DNA of 64,000 nucleotides from Geomicrobium halophilum (GCF_014207655.1 NZ_JACHHJ010000001.1:186001-250000), one strand, 5' to 3'. Shown: positions 23,609 to 33,308, numbered from the stretch's first letter. The notes: generated by a model from the sequence alone, not told the origin. Made by a program: numbers and translations.

Positions 23609-24439
23609 ATGAGGGAGCAACAATTGCCGGTTGCACAGTTTGGACAAATGAGTGAGCCACGTTTCGAACTCATCCCCACCCACCGTATCGTTGAGCGGGC
23701 TGAGGCGGCACTCCCGCCTCACGCCACGCTGACGATTACCTGCTCGCCGAAGAAAGGTGTCGATGCTACGATCGAAACGGCTGTCGCTCTGGCCCCTCGG
23801 TTTGCCCGGGTTGTTCCCCATATTGCGGCGCGAATGGTCCGGAGTGAAGAACATCTTGAGGCGGTGTTAGATAAGCTCCTCGCCCACGATTTGGAAGAGA
23901 TCTTCGTCATTGGCGGCGACGAGAGGCAACCGCTGGGCCCGTATCGTCATGGCCTTGATCTGTTGGAATTCCTGGCCACACGCGAGCACGGGATACGCCG
24001 CATCGGCATTCCGGCGTATCCCGAAGGGCACCCTGACATCGATAATGACATCCTTGCCAAGGACCTTTTAGCGAAAGCGCCTTACGCGCACTACGCCGTG
24101 ACGCAGATGTGCTTCGATCCCGACCGAGTCCTTGCTTGGTTGCGGCGACAGCGTGAAGCTGGTCTCGGGCTGCCGTTCTACTTGGGCATCCCCGGTCCGG
24201 TGAAACCTGATAAACTACTTCGCATCGCAACCCGTATTGGTGTGACCGACTCGATCCGCTTCCTTAGAAAAAATTTCAAGTTGACGGGGAAAATGTTGCG
24301 CGGGTACGACGCCTCCGATTTGTTGAATGCCTACGCCCCGCACTTAAATGAGTCGGACCATGGGATTGCCGGCTTTCACATGTATTCATTTAACGAACTA
24401 GACACGCTTAAAAAAATTTTCGCGCGTATAGCTATTTGA
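23609..24439 (+). CDS. methylenetetrahydrofolate reductase-like protein
   Basis: A roughly 276-residue barrel protein resembling MetF: LTITCSPKKGVDATIETA near the N terminus, VVPHIAARMVRS, IFVIGGDERQP, IGIPAYPEGHP, and FDPDRVLAWLRRQ. MetF family members use FAD to interconvert methyl-THF and methylene-THF. Here it would oxidise methyl-THF made by the preceding GcvT-like enzyme. The ATG at 23609 has AGAGG eight bases upstream; the ATG at 23603 is too close. It shares the high GC content of the GcvT-like gene, and both stop abruptly at about 24440. Confidence 0.78.
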   Translation: MREQQLPVAQFGQMSEPRFELIPTHRIVERAEAALPPHATLTITCSPKKGVDATIETAVALAPRFARVVPHIAARMVRSEEHLEAVLDKLLAHDLEEIFVIGGDERQPLGPYRHGLDLLEFLATREHGIRRIGIPAYPEGHPDIDNDILAKDLLAKAPYAHYAVTQMCFDPDRVLAWLRRQREAGLGLPFYLGIPGPVKPDKLLRIATRIGVTDSIRFLRKNFKLTGKMLRGYDASDLLNAYAPHLNESDHGIAGFHMYSFNELDTLKKIFARIAI

Positions 24440-24618
24440 TTGCAGCATTCATCCTTTTAGCATATTTCATTCTTTTTTTAAGTTCCTATTTAATGGTTTC
24501 GGTTACAATGAATACAGGCAAAGTAGATGTAGCTCATCCATCGTAATTTCGACAACAGGTTCGAATCGGTCCCAAATCGCTTTGCCAATTACTACACTAC
24601 TATTGGAGGCTTGTGAAA

Positions 24619-26289
24619 ATGAAATCAGATGTAGAAATAGCGCAATGTACGACGTTGAAACCGATTGAAGAGGTTGCCGAAAAAATGGGAGTGGGGCGGA
24701 GTAACCTTGAATTATACGGAGACTACAAAGCAAAAATTAACGAAGATCAGAACGAAAGGTTCGATGAAGAAAAAAATGGAAAATTAATTCTTATGACGGG
24801 CATTAGTCCAACACCTGCCGGTGAAGGGAAAACGACAACCTCCATCGGTTTGGCTGATGCCCTTCAAAAAATAGGAAAAAATGCGGCTGTTGCGATAAGG
24901 GAACCTTCCGTTGGGCCTGTGTTTGGCATGAAAGGCGGGGCTGCTGGAGGCGGTTATTCCCAAGTTGTGCCTATGGAAGATATCAATTTGCATTTTACCG
25001 GTGATTTTCATGCCATCGGTGCAGCAAATAATTTATTGGCTGCCATGATTGATAATCATATCTACCATGGGAATCCCTTGAATATTGATACTCGCAAAAT
25101 TAAATGGAAGCGAGTGCTCGATATGAACGACCGGCAACTCCGCCATATCGTGGATGGTTTACACGGAAAAGGAAACGGGACGCCACGTGAAGATGGATTT
25201 GAAATTACGGTGGCTTCGGAAATTATGGCGATCTTTTGTTTATCAAATGACATCAAAGATTTGAAAGAAAAGTTAAAGAATATTGTCATTGGTTATACAA
25301 CAGAGGATGCCCCTGTTACCGCGGGACAATTGAAAGCACACGGAGCCATGGCCGCACTATTGAAAGATGCTATAAAACCAAACCTCGTACAAACGTTGGA
25401 ACATACGCCGGCATTTGTCCACGGCGGACCCTTTGCCAATATCGCCCACGGTTGCAATAGTATACAGGCGACAAAAACAGCATTGAAATATGCGGATTAT
25501 GTTGTGACGGAAGCAGGATTCGGTGCTGATTTAGGGATGGAAAAGTTCATTAATATTAAATGCCGTTTATCTGGTTTAAGACCGTCCACCACCGTTGTCG
25601 TTGCAACTGTCAGAGCATTGAAATTGCATGGCGGCATTTCAAAAACCGAGTTAGAAAAAGAAAATATCCAGGCGCTTGAAAAAGGGCTGCCCAATTTATT
25701 ACAACATCTGGAAATCATGCAAGAAACATTCGGCGTGTCAACGGTTGTTGCTATCAATAAATTTCCAACTGACAGCGAAGCAGAGTTGGAAAAAGTTGCA
25801 GAACAATGTCGGGAGCAAGGTGTTAAAGTCGTGCTTTCCGAGGTATGGGCAAACGGAGGTTCAGGCGGTGAGGAACTGGCACAGGAAGTTGTTCGGCTGG
25901 CCGATCAGGGAAGCCAGACCACGTTTACTTATGACTTGAAAGATTCGATTATCGGGAAACTCGAAAAGATGGTCCAAAAGGTATACGGTGGAAAAGGGAT
26001 CGAGCTTACCAGAAATGCGGAAAAAGAAATTCAAAAGCTGGAGGCGTTAGGGTATGGGGATCTTCCGGTATGCATGGCAAAAACGCCATTCTCATTTTCC
26101 GATGATCCGACGAAAATAGGGAGGCCGCGTGATTTTACTATTACGATAAGGGATGTGAAACTTTCCGCTGGAGCGGGATTTATTGTCATGTTAACCGGCA
26201 ACATTATGACGATGCCAGGGTTGCCTACATCCCCTTCAGCTGAATCCATTGACGTTGATGATGACGGAAAAATTGTTGGCTTATATTGA
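24619..26289 (+). CDS. fhs: formate-tetrahydrofolate ligase
   Basis: A 556-residue FTHFS. P-loop [31 protein letters not shown], and the C-terminal [14 protein letters not shown] are diagnostic. It joins formate and THF with ATP to give 10-formyl-THF, or runs in reverse. The ATG at 24619 has GGAGG nine bases upstream. It follows the GcvT-like and MetF-like genes but has normal base composition, so it is probably native. With fdhA and the MetF-like protein it links methyl groups, formaldehyde and formate to the folate pool. Confidence 0.95.
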   Translation: MKSDVEIAQCTTLKPIEEVAEKMGVGRSNLELYGDYKAKINEDQNERFDEEKNGKLILMTGISPTPAGEGKTTTSIGLADALQKIGKNAAVAIREPSVGPVFGMKGGAAGGGYSQVVPMEDINLHFTGDFHAIGAANNLLAAMIDNHIYHGNPLNIDTRKIKWKRVLDMNDRQLRHIVDGLHGKGNGTPREDGFEITVASEIMAIFCLSNDIKDLKEKLKNIVIGYTTEDAPVTAGQLKAHGAMAALLKDAIKPNLVQTLEHTPAFVHGGPFANIAHGCNSIQATKTALKYADYVVTEAGFGADLGMEKFINIKCRLSGLRPSTTVVVATVRALKLHGGISKTELEKENIQALEKGLPNLLQHLEIMQETFGVSTVVAINKFPTDSEAELEKVAEQCREQGVKVVLSEVWANGGSGGEELAQEVVRLADQGSQTTFTYDLKDSIIGKLEKMVQKVYGGKGIELTRNAEKEIQKLEALGYGDLPVCMAKTPFSFSDDPTKIGRPRDFTITIRDVKLSAGAGFIVMLTGNIMTMPGLPTSPSAESIDVDDDGKIVGLY

Positions 26290-26312
26290 GACATGTTTGT
26301 GAAGGAAAGCCA

Positions 26313-26872
26313 TTGAATAAAGAAGAACTAAGAAAAGAAGGGATAGATTTACTTAAAAATTTAAACGAAAATAAAAAGTCAAGTATTGCAATGAAATTAG
26401 CCGGTGATTGCTGGCATCGCCAGAGTGGAAGAAGGCGAAAACCATTGGCATTACCGTATCCCGGGATCCAGAGTGGAACACAAAAATGATTATGGAAAAA
26501 GGATGGAAGCAGGGAAAGAAGGTATGTGTGCCAAAATGCTTCCCCGCCAAAAAAGAACTGCAGTTTTATGAAATTGATGGTTATCATCAATTAGAAGACG
26601 GTTTTTTTGATTTAATTGAACCTATTCCGGAAAAGACAGACAAAAAAAATAAAGAAGAAATGGATGTGCTTATTGTACCCGGGCTGATTTTTGACCGTCG
26701 TGGGTACAGGATAGGATTTGGCGGCGGTTATTATGACCGCTTCCTTAGCGATTTTCCCAATCAAACCATATCGCTCGCATCAAGTTTTCAGGTGCGGGCA
26801 ACCATCCCTGCCTGCGAATATGATATTCCGGTTCAACAAATTATCACGGAAAATGAAATCTTATCCTTTTGA
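26313..26872 (+). pseudogene. 5-formyl-THF cyclo-ligase, frameshifted
   Basis: Two overlapping frames together make a YqgN-type 5-formyltetrahydrofolate cyclo-ligase. The first (from TTG 26313, NKEELRKEGIDLL, to about 26405) gives the N terminus; the second (from about 26408) gives LLASPEWKKAKTIGITVSRD, VLIVPGLIFDRRGYRIGFGGGYYDRF and IPVQQIIT. The frame must step back one base near 26400-26408. No slippery heptamer is visible, so a mutation or sequencing error is more likely than programmed shifting. The gene follows fhs directly and would recycle 5-formyl-THF. Confidence 0.75.
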
Positions 26873-27112
26873 ATACGTTTGAGTTTTCTACTTCATCGAT
26901 GATGGGGAGTGATATCTATTAAATGGAGGCTCAACACCAAATTGACTCATCCCCCTATGTTTTTTGGTCGCAAGGGTGACATAGATTTTATTGAAGACCT
27001 TTGGGGGATTGAATTTATGATACAAGCCACGTGGACGTGATTCAGCGGTAGAATCTAACCCTTTTTCAAGTGTTATTTTCAAAATATTCGATTTTATTTG
27101 GAGGGAATACTT

Positions 27113-29104
27113 GTGAATAATCATCAAATTGTACAGACCGATTTGAAAACCTTATTTAGTCCGTTAAAAATTGGAAGGAAAGAGGCCAAAAATCGAATCG
27201 TATCAACGGCACATGCTGTAGGGTGGGATAATGGTACGGGCATTATAAATGAGCGTCATGTTAAATATCATGAACGTAAAGCTGCCGGAGGCGCCGGGAT
27301 CATTATGACGTTTGGCTCTGCCAGTGTCTATGAGGAATCAGCAGCTTCTTATGGATCCGTAAGTTTATGGAATGAGAAAAATGAACCTTTATTGAAGGAT
27401 CTTGCCGATCGTGTTCATGCCCATGGTGCCTTAATTTTGTCACAGGCAACCCATATGGGAAGACGTGCAGATTCGTCGATAAGTGGCCGCCCTATACAAG
27501 CACCATCCGCCATTCCAGAGGAGGTGCATCGTGAGATCCCACATGTTTTGCGTACGGAGGAAATACCACCAATCGTGGAATCCTTTGCTGAAGCCGCTGC
27601 ACGTCTTGAGAGGTGTGGCTGGGATGGCATTGAAATCACATCCTTTGCAGGACACTTAATTGAACAGTTTTGGAGTCCTGCTCTTAATCATCGCACGGAT
27701 AAATACGGTGGGGACTTTGCCGGTCGTATGCGTTTTTCGATTGAGGTGATTCAAGCGGTTAGAGAGGCTGTATCAAGTGACTTCATTATTGGTTGTAGAA
27801 TGACTGGTGATCCTAAAACCGATACACTAGGTCTTGACCATGAGGATATGCTAGAAATTGCCAGAACACTTGATGAGCTAGGCTGCATTGATATGTTTGG
27901 CATTAGCGGTGGTACCGGTGCAACCTATAGCGCTCAGGCCGCAGTTGTTCCTGGAGATACGTTTGCAAGGGGCACCTTTAATCATGTGTCGGGAAAAATG
28001 AAAGAGCATCTTTCGGTACCTGTTTTAGTTGCGGGACGTAATCTTGATCCCAGTCAGGCAGAAAAAGCTTTAACGAATGAAGATTGTGATCTTGTTGGTA
28101 TGACAAGAGCCATTATAGCGGATCCGGATATGCCACACCTAGCACAAAAAGGGGAGTTTTCTCGAATAAGACCGTGTATTGCATGCACGGAAGGTTGTAT
28201 CGGCAGATTATATATGGGAATGCCGGTTCTTTGTACGGTGAATCCTGCCATGGCTGATGATTCTTTAGATCATCTCACCCCTGCACACCATCCACGCAAA
28301 ATTGTTATTGTCGGTGGCGGCCCGGCAGGAATGGAGGTTGCTCGCGTATCGGCCATTCGCGGACATGAGGTTCATCTGTTAGAAAGTACCGATAAACTAG
28401 GGGGGAAAGTTTATTTTGCTGCAATGGCCTCCGAACGCCCTCATTACGGTAGGCATATTAAATGGCTGGAGCAAGAATTAGAACGGCTAGGAGCAAACGT
28501 TCATCTTAATAAAAAAGGAACGGCCCATAATGTATTGGATTTAAATCCTGATGCCGTTGTGCTTGCTACTGGATCCAATTCAACATTCTTAGAAGCAGCT
28601 GATTTGAATACCCGTTATGTAATGGATGTTGAGCTTCTTGATGGCAAGGTTTCGATAAATGCAAATAGTAAAGTATTAATCTATGATCGAGAAGGAAAAT
28701 TTAGAGGTGGCAGCGTTGCTAACTTTGCAGCAGAAGCAGGAGCTTCCCAAGTGGAGATTGCCACACCATCGTGGTCAGTTTCAGAAGATTTGGATGAAAT
28801 GCAAAAGCCTGAATTATTCCGATTATTGTCAGAAAAGAAGGTGACACTATCTCCAAATAAAAATTTGGTCAAAACAAAGGAAGGCAATCATGTATTGGAG
28901 GACAAATGGACGGATACGAAGCGGAGTATCGAAAAGGATGAGATGATCATATTAATCGGCTATGAAGAAGGAGATAATAGCTTGTTTAATCAGCTAAAGT
29001 CATCTGTCTCTGATCTCGATGTCCAGCTGATCGGTGACGCTGTTTCCCCCCGCCGATTAAATGATGCTATCTCAGAAGGGGTACGTGTAGGAAGTTTATT
29101 ATAA
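27113..29104 (+). CDS. DgcA-like FMN/Fe-S amine demethylase (OYE-type)
   Basis: A 663-residue protein with an N-terminal old-yellow-enzyme FMN barrel, a Cys-rich Fe-S motif CIACTEGCIGR plus a downstream Cys, and a C-terminal NAD(P)/FAD dinucleotide domain starting IVIVGGGPAGMEVARV. The architecture is that of 2,4-dienoyl-CoA reductase, trimethylamine dehydrogenase and the dimethylglycine/N-methylproline demethylases. Placement among folate and formaldehyde genes favours amine demethylation. The GTG at 27113 has GGAGGG seven bases upstream; a TTG at 27098 overlaps that site. No DgcB-like partner subunit is visible in the window. Confidence 0.78.
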   Translation: MNNHQIVQTDLKTLFSPLKIGRKEAKNRIVSTAHAVGWDNGTGIINERHVKYHERKAAGGAGIIMTFGSASVYEESAASYGSVSLWNEKNEPLLKDLADRVHAHGALILSQATHMGRRADSSISGRPIQAPSAIPEEVHREIPHVLRTEEIPPIVESFAEAAARLERCGWDGIEITSFAGHLIEQFWSPALNHRTDKYGGDFAGRMRFSIEVIQAVREAVSSDFIIGCRMTGDPKTDTLGLDHEDMLEIARTLDELGCIDMFGISGGTGATYSAQAAVVPGDTFARGTFNHVSGKMKEHLSVPVLVAGRNLDPSQAEKALTNEDCDLVGMTRAIIADPDMPHLAQKGEFSRIRPCIACTEGCIGRLYMGMPVLCTVNPAMADDSLDHLTPAHHPRKIVIVGGGPAGMEVARVSAIRGHEVHLLESTDKLGGKVYFAAMASERPHYGRHIKWLEQELERLGANVHLNKKGTAHNVLDLNPDAVVLATGSNSTFLEAADLNTRYVMDVELLDGKVSINANSKVLIYDREGKFRGGSVANFAAEAGASQVEIATPSWSVSEDLDEMQKPELFRLLSEKKVTLSPNKNLVKTKEGNHVLEDKWTDTKRSIEKDEMIILIGYEEGDNSLFNQLKSSVSDLDVQLIGDAVSPRRLNDAISEGVRVGSLL

Positions 29105-29532
29105 GAGGATGTTCAAAAAGTCCGGAAAACTTCCTCGAAAAAGAAAATTACTTTTCATCGTGCGAGGATCATTCGAGGGAGAGGATGCTAGAGCTGTCGA
29201 ATTTCTGCGTCAGCTTGCGGAGTGAAGGAGGCCAGCGTGTCATTATCAGTGACACGCTGGCACTAGCGCCTCTGGCGCGTCGTACGTACCCAAAACGTAT
29301 CCTCGAAAAAGATAACCGCTTTTTCATCGTGCGAAGGAACGCTTCCGAAGCAGCCAGCTGGCGCTTTTCTCCTCGGAAAAGAAACCCCCTTTTCCTTCGT
29401 AAGAAGTGAATGCTTTCGTGGTTCAAGCAGGATACGCGAGACGGGATTCCTTGCACTCCAGAGCATAAGAAAGTTTAGACTCGCCATCTTGGCGTTAAGC
29501 TAACATTTTCTAAAACTTCTTGGCTCTTTTTG
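29105..29532 (+). repeat. dispersed intergenic repeat, copy 1 (long form)
   Basis: Begins GAGGATGTTCAAAAAGTCCGG and ends CTTGGCTCTTTTTG, so the ends are near inverted repeats. Relatives are at 50661 and 56450. This copy carries an extra section with an 11-base perfect hairpin CCAGCGTGTCA/TGACACGCTGG (29232-29242, 29250-29260) and a partly repeated CCTCGAAAAAGA...TTTTTCATCGTGCGA block. No protein is encoded. The following 29533-29703 holds the promoter of the second GlcG-like gene and nothing else recognisable. Confidence 0.7.
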
Positions 29533-29703
29533 TTCTCCTTTCTATTCAAGATCACAGAAAGAAAACATAAGAACCTGATCAGATATCACTCTTACTGATC
29601 GAAGCTATCAACAACAGTCATTTTACCTTATTCGTCATCTCGTCTATACTATAGACAAATGCCATGTATTTATAAAAAATTCAACCATTGGAGGGATTTT
29701 GTA

Positions 29704-30126
29704 ATGGGCACATTGAACTTAAACGCGGCAAAAACCTTGATCGAAGCTGCTGAACATGAATCGCAAAACCTTGGGGTGTCGATGGTGATTTCGATTTTGG
29801 ACGAGGGCGGCAACCTGATCGCCACTCATCGCATGGATGATGCTTGGTTGGCAAGTGTCGATATCGCGCAGAATAAAGCATGGACGTCCGTCGCTCTTAA
29901 AATGCCGACATCCAATCTGGCGGATGCCACGGTTCCCCAGGGCGAACTTTATGGATTAAACACCACCAATCAAGGTAAAATTGTCGTCTTCGGTGGAGGG
30001 ATCCCGCTCATTAAAGATGGGAAAGTGATTGGAGCCGTAGGCGTGAGTGGGAGCACAGTTTCCCATGATGTTCAAGTGGCAGAAGCAGCGGTGAAAACAT
30101 TTGAAACGATGGATTTGAAAGTTTAG
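29704..30126 (+). CDS. GlcG/HbpS-family protein, copy 2
   Basis: A 140-residue paralogue of the protein at 17771-18178, with the same motifs (TLIEAAEHESQNLGVSM, RMDDAWLASVDIAQ, GGGIPLIKDGKVIGAVGVSG) and only about a dozen differences, plus a slightly longer C terminus. The upstream regions are also alike: both carry AACAGTCATTTTAC and a CTATACTA(C/T)AGACAAATG block and then CATTGGAGGGA. So the promoter was duplicated with the gene. It lies just before the glycine riboswitch and glyA. Function is unknown; a role linked to amine oxidation is inferred from both contexts. Confidence 0.85.
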   Translation: MGTLNLNAAKTLIEAAEHESQNLGVSMVISILDEGGNLIATHRMDDAWLASVDIAQNKAWTSVALKMPTSNLADATVPQGELYGLNTTNQGKIVVFGGGIPLIKDGKVIGAVGVSGSTVSHDVQVAEAAVKTFETMDLKV

Positions 30127-30170
30127 AAATAAGAATGAGCATGAATTTTTTTATGATTTTGAAATATTTG

Positions 30171-30199
30171 TTGCATTAAAGCCTTTGCTTTGCTATGAT
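30171..30199 (+). promoter_or_regulatory. sigma-A promoter of the glycine riboswitch
   Basis: TTGCAT (30171-30176) and TATGAT (30194-30199) are 17 bases apart, about 35 bases before the first glycine aptamer. Confidence 0.6.
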
Positions 30200-30234
30200 A
30201 ATTACAAATAAAATGACAATTTGCGAATGAACAT

Positions 30235-30412
30235 TGTGGGAGAGATCGACGTACATGTCGGCACCGAAGGGGCAACATTCACATAAATGCCTTGTGAATG
30301 AATCTCTCAGGTAAAAAGACCACAATGGGACGCATCTCTGGAGAGCGCTTAAGCCACCAAAGGGGTAAACTCCGTCACTCGGGAGTTGAACTCTCAGGTA
30401 CAAGGACAGAGA
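30235..30412 (+). promoter_or_regulatory. tandem glycine riboswitch (gcvT type)
   Basis: Two successive aptamers, each with the hallmark GGAGAG start and CTCTCAGGTA-like end: GGAGAGA (about 30239) with AATCTCTCAGGTAAAAAGACC (about 30301), and CTGGAGAGCGC (about 30339) with AACTCTCAGGTACAAGGACAGA (about 30389). The tandem arrangement gives glycine-dependent antitermination. It overlaps a terminator stem at 30404-30445. It controls glyA and probably the serine dehydratase genes instead of a gcv operon, which is unusual but fits conversion of excess glycine to serine and pyruvate. Confidence 0.93.
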
Positions 30413-30445
30413 AAAGGTTTGTATACCTTTTCTCTGTCCTTTTTT
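30404..30445 (+). terminator. riboswitch-controlled terminator
   Basis: GGACAGAGAAAAGG (30404-30417) pairs perfectly with CCTTTTCTCTGTCC (30426-30439), followed by TTTTTT. Its 5' arm overlaps the end of the second glycine aptamer, so ligand binding can block it. Confidence 0.9.
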
Positions 30446-30502
30446 GTTGTTGGTCCAATGTAGGGGACGAGTCATTTTAACATTTTACCAGGAGGGGTTT
30501 CG

Positions 30503-31756
30503 ATGAGTCTGAAGGATAATGACGCGACGATTTTTTCGGCTATGGAGGAAGAGCGGGGCAGACAGCATGACACGCTCGAGTTAATTGCGTCAGAAAATTT
30601 CGTGAGCGAAGATGTGTTGGAAGCGATGGGGTCAGTGATGACGAACAAATACGCGGAAGGTTATCCGGGGAGACGATATTATGGCGGCTGTGAATTTGTG
30701 GATGTAGCAGAGAATGCCGCGATCGAACGATTAAAAGAGTTGTATGGCGCAGAATATGCCAATGTACAGCCGCATTCCGGAGCGTCTGCCAATTTGGCGG
30801 TCTACTATTCGCAGTTAACGCCCGGGGATAAGGTGATGGGCATGAATTTGTCCCATGGAGGACATTTGACGCACGGCAGTCCTGTCAGCATTTCGGGAAA
30901 ATGGTTTGATGTCGTTTCTTATGGTGTCAGGGAAGACGATCATTTAATTGATTATGATCAATTGGAAGAACAGGCAAAAAAAGAAAAGCCTAAGCTCATC
31001 ATCGCCGGGGCGAGTGCTTATCCGCGGGTCATTGACTTCGCAAAATTTAAAGAAATTGCCGATAAGGTTGATGCAAAATTGATGGTTGATATGGCACACA
31101 TTGCCGGGCTTATTGCTGCAGGGGTTCACCCGTCACCGGTGCCACACGCGGATGTCGTGACCAGTACGACACATAAAACGTTAAGAGGCCCTCGCGGTGG
31201 ATTTGTTTTAACGAATAACAAAGATATGGCAAAAGCGATTAACAAAGCTGTATTTCCTGGTTTGCAAGGTGGACCTTTAATGCATGTCATTGCCGCAAAA
31301 GCTGTTTCTTTTAAAGAGTCCTTGCAGCCTTCATTCAAAACTTACGCCAATCAGATCGTCGAGAATGCGAGAACGCTCGGAGACACTTTAAAAGAAAAAG
31401 GTGCTGCCCTCGTTTCAGGTGGAACCGACAACCATTTATTACTCGTTGATGTCCGCCCTTGGAATCTCACCGGAAAAGAGGCGGAACAGTTGCTTGAGAA
31501 AATCGGTATCACCGTTAATAAGAACACCATTCCATTTGATCCTGAAAGCCCGTTTGTTACCAGTGGCATTCGAATCGGAACGGCGGCGCTTACGACACGG
31601 GGGATGGGAAAACAAGAGATGATCGACATCGGTGAAATCATTGCCGATGTTTTGGGAAGCAACGGCCGAGCCGATGTGCTTGAAAAGGCTAAAAATAAAA
31701 CGAATGACATATGTAAAACATTCCCTCTTTTCCAAAAAGAAGCGAGCGTTTTATAA
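30503..31756 (+). CDS. glyA: serine hydroxymethyltransferase
   Basis: A 417-residue PLP enzyme. Motifs include [33 protein letters not shown], the Schiff-base lysine in [13 protein letters not shown], and the C-terminal [15 protein letters not shown]. It converts glycine plus methylene-THF to serine. Being under a glycine riboswitch and upstream of the serine dehydratase genes, it is placed to remove glycine. AGGAGGGG precedes the ATG. Length is normal. Confidence 0.97.
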   Translation: MSLKDNDATIFSAMEEERGRQHDTLELIASENFVSEDVLEAMGSVMTNKYAEGYPGRRYYGGCEFVDVAENAAIERLKELYGAEYANVQPHSGASANLAVYYSQLTPGDKVMGMNLSHGGHLTHGSPVSISGKWFDVVSYGVREDDHLIDYDQLEEQAKKEKPKLIIAGASAYPRVIDFAKFKEIADKVDAKLMVDMAHIAGLIAAGVHPSPVPHADVVTSTTHKTLRGPRGGFVLTNNKDMAKAINKAVFPGLQGGPLMHVIAAKAVSFKESLQPSFKTYANQIVENARTLGDTLKEKGAALVSGGTDNHLLLVDVRPWNLTGKEAEQLLEKIGITVNKNTIPFDPESPFVTSGIRIGTAALTTRGMGKQEMIDIGEIIADVLGSNGRADVLEKAKNKTNDICKTFPLFQKEASVL

Positions 31757-31771
31757 GGGAGGATCGTAAAA

Positions 31772-32293
31772 GTGGATTTTCAAAGCTGTTTTGATATTAT
31801 CGGCCCCGTTATGGTAGGGCCGTCCAGTTCCCATACTGCTGGCGTCGTATCCATTGGAAAATTTACGTATGAACTCCTTGGCGGCTGTCAGCCAGAAAGA
31901 GTTCGCATTACTCTGTATGATTCTTTTGCGCAAACGTATCAGGGCCACGGCACAGACAAGGCACTCCTCGGTGGTCTGCTCGGGATGGGGACAGAGGATG
32001 TCCAGATAAAAGATGCCATTGCCTTAGCCAAAGAAGAAAACATCGATTACCAATTTCTTCTCGAAAAAGATCACTGCCCCTATTATGATCATCCAAATAC
32101 GGTAATCATTGTCGCTGAAGTGGGATACCGCCGTGTAAAAGTGGGTGGCGTTTCCCTTGGCGGAGGCTTATCACAAATTTTTTTAATCAATGATGCAGAA
32201 ACGGCGATCCGTTTAAGTACAGAAGATGATTTACGCTCGATTTGTAACCGGCTGCCCTTATATATGCTTACAAATCATCAACAGGAGGTGTAA
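31772..32293 (+). CDS. sdaAB: L-serine dehydratase beta subunit
   Basis: A 173-residue beta subunit of the iron-sulfur serine ammonia-lyase. SCFDIIGPVMVGPSSSHTAG at the N terminus is diagnostic. It is slightly shorter than many family members, with no visible full C-terminal ACT domain. It starts GTG at 31772 with GGGAGGATCG upstream, 15 bases after glyA, and is followed at 3 bases by the alpha subunit. Together they convert serine to pyruvate and ammonia. Confidence 0.9.
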   Translation: MDFQSCFDIIGPVMVGPSSSHTAGVVSIGKFTYELLGGCQPERVRITLYDSFAQTYQGHGTDKALLGGLLGMGTEDVQIKDAIALAKEENIDYQFLLEKDHCPYYDHPNTVIIVAEVGYRRVKVGGVSLGGGLSQIFLINDAETAIRLSTEDDLRSICNRLPLYMLTNHQQEV

Positions 32294-32296
32294 TAC

Positions 32297-33172
32297 GTGC
32301 AACTCAATTCAATGGAGGAACTCCTTTCTTACTGCGAGACACAAAACGTAAGCATTGCTGACATGATGATCAACATGGAAAGCGAAAAGACGGAAAAGAC
32401 GCGTGAGGATATTTTTAATAAAATGAAAGATCGTTTAATCAAGATGCAAGAGGCCGTCGAATCCGGGAAATCGGACGGCACCCCTGCACCGAGCGGCATA
32501 TCAGGGGGAGATGCGCTGAAAATGGGGGAGTATATTAACAGTGGTGACACCCTTTCCGGCTCACTCATTACCCGGGCGATGCGCTATGCAATGGCTACTT
32601 CTGAATGTAATGCAAGAATGGGGGTTATCGTCGCGACACCAACTGCGGGTTCAGCGGGTGTGCTTCCCGGGATCCTTTTCTCGCTCCGGGATAACGATGA
32701 TTATTCGCTTGATGAGCTGACGTACGGATTGTTTACGGCAAGCGCACTAGGCTACATCATCGCCAATCGTTCATTCGTTTCAGGGGCAGCCGGTGGCTGC
32801 CAAGCTGAAGTCGGCTCGGCAACAGCAATGGCTGCAGGCGTCATTGTGGAAGTGAAGGGTGGCACGCCTGTTCAAGCTGTTCATGCGACGGCTATGGCTT
32901 TGAAATCGCTGATTGGACTTGTGTGTGATCCTGTTGGCGGTTTAGTTGAAGTGCCTTGTATTAAACGGAATGTCATAGGTACATCGATTGCATTTTCTTC
33001 GGCAGATATGGCTCTAGCGGGCATTGAAAGCCGTATTCCTTGCGACGAAGTTATTGAAACCATGTACAGAGTCGGTCGTGAGATGCCCCGAACATTACGT
33101 GAAACCTCACTTGGAGGGTTGGCTACCACACCGACAGGAGAGGAAATAAAGCGAAAGTTGTACAACCGATGA
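32297..33172 (+). CDS. sdaAA: L-serine dehydratase alpha subunit
   Basis: A 291-residue alpha subunit. Motifs: ECNARMGVIVATPTAGSAGVLPG, SGAAGGCQAEVGSATAMAAG, and CDPVGGLVEVPCIKRN with the Fe-S cysteines (Cys residues in GGCQAE, CDPVGG and VPCIKR). A GTG start follows AGGAGGTG. It completes the glyA-sdaAB-sdaAA set. A perfect hairpin CCGGGTGGCC/GGCCACCCGG at 33205-33230 follows but has no T-run. Confidence 0.92.
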   Translation: MQLNSMEELLSYCETQNVSIADMMINMESEKTEKTREDIFNKMKDRLIKMQEAVESGKSDGTPAPSGISGGDALKMGEYINSGDTLSGSLITRAMRYAMATSECNARMGVIVATPTAGSAGVLPGILFSLRDNDDYSLDELTYGLFTASALGYIIANRSFVSGAAGGCQAEVGSATAMAAGVIVEVKGGTPVQAVHATAMALKSLIGLVCDPVGGLVEVPCIKRNVIGTSIAFSSADMALAGIESRIPCDEVIETMYRVGREMPRTLRETSLGGLATTPTGEEIKRKLYNR

Positions 33173-33308
33173 TTGATGATTCTAGAACAACATGTAAGAA
33201 ATGGCCGGGTGGCCTCTTTAGGCCACCCGGAATAATAGGATTATTGGTCATGCGTTAAGCAAATTCGAACGAATAGCTTTAAATACTAACAATCGTAAGG
33301 AGAAATAT

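Noticed and set aside
22373-23854. Long minus-strand open frames opposite the GcvT-like and MetF-like genes
   Set aside because: The high GC content makes antisense frames long. The plus-strand proteins carry clear family motifs and ribosome sites; the antisense ones do not.
24521-24592. tRNA-like pattern: GGCAAAG and CTTTGCC ends with TTCGAAT inside
   Set aside because: The seven-base end pairing is perfect, but the TTCGAAT loop is not flanked by a matching five-base stem, there are eight extra bases before the 3' end, and no anticodon arm can be formed. Treated as chance or a decayed fragment.
26888-27112. 79-codon minus-strand frame between the cyclo-ligase and the DgcA-like gene
   Set aside because: Composition hints at a mobile-element remnant but no motif supports it and it overlaps the ribosome site of the DgcA-like gene.
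33205-33230. Perfect GC-rich hairpin after sdaAA
   Set aside because: Looks like a terminator stem but has no T-run on either strand; it may be an mRNA-end stabiliser. Not listed as a terminator.
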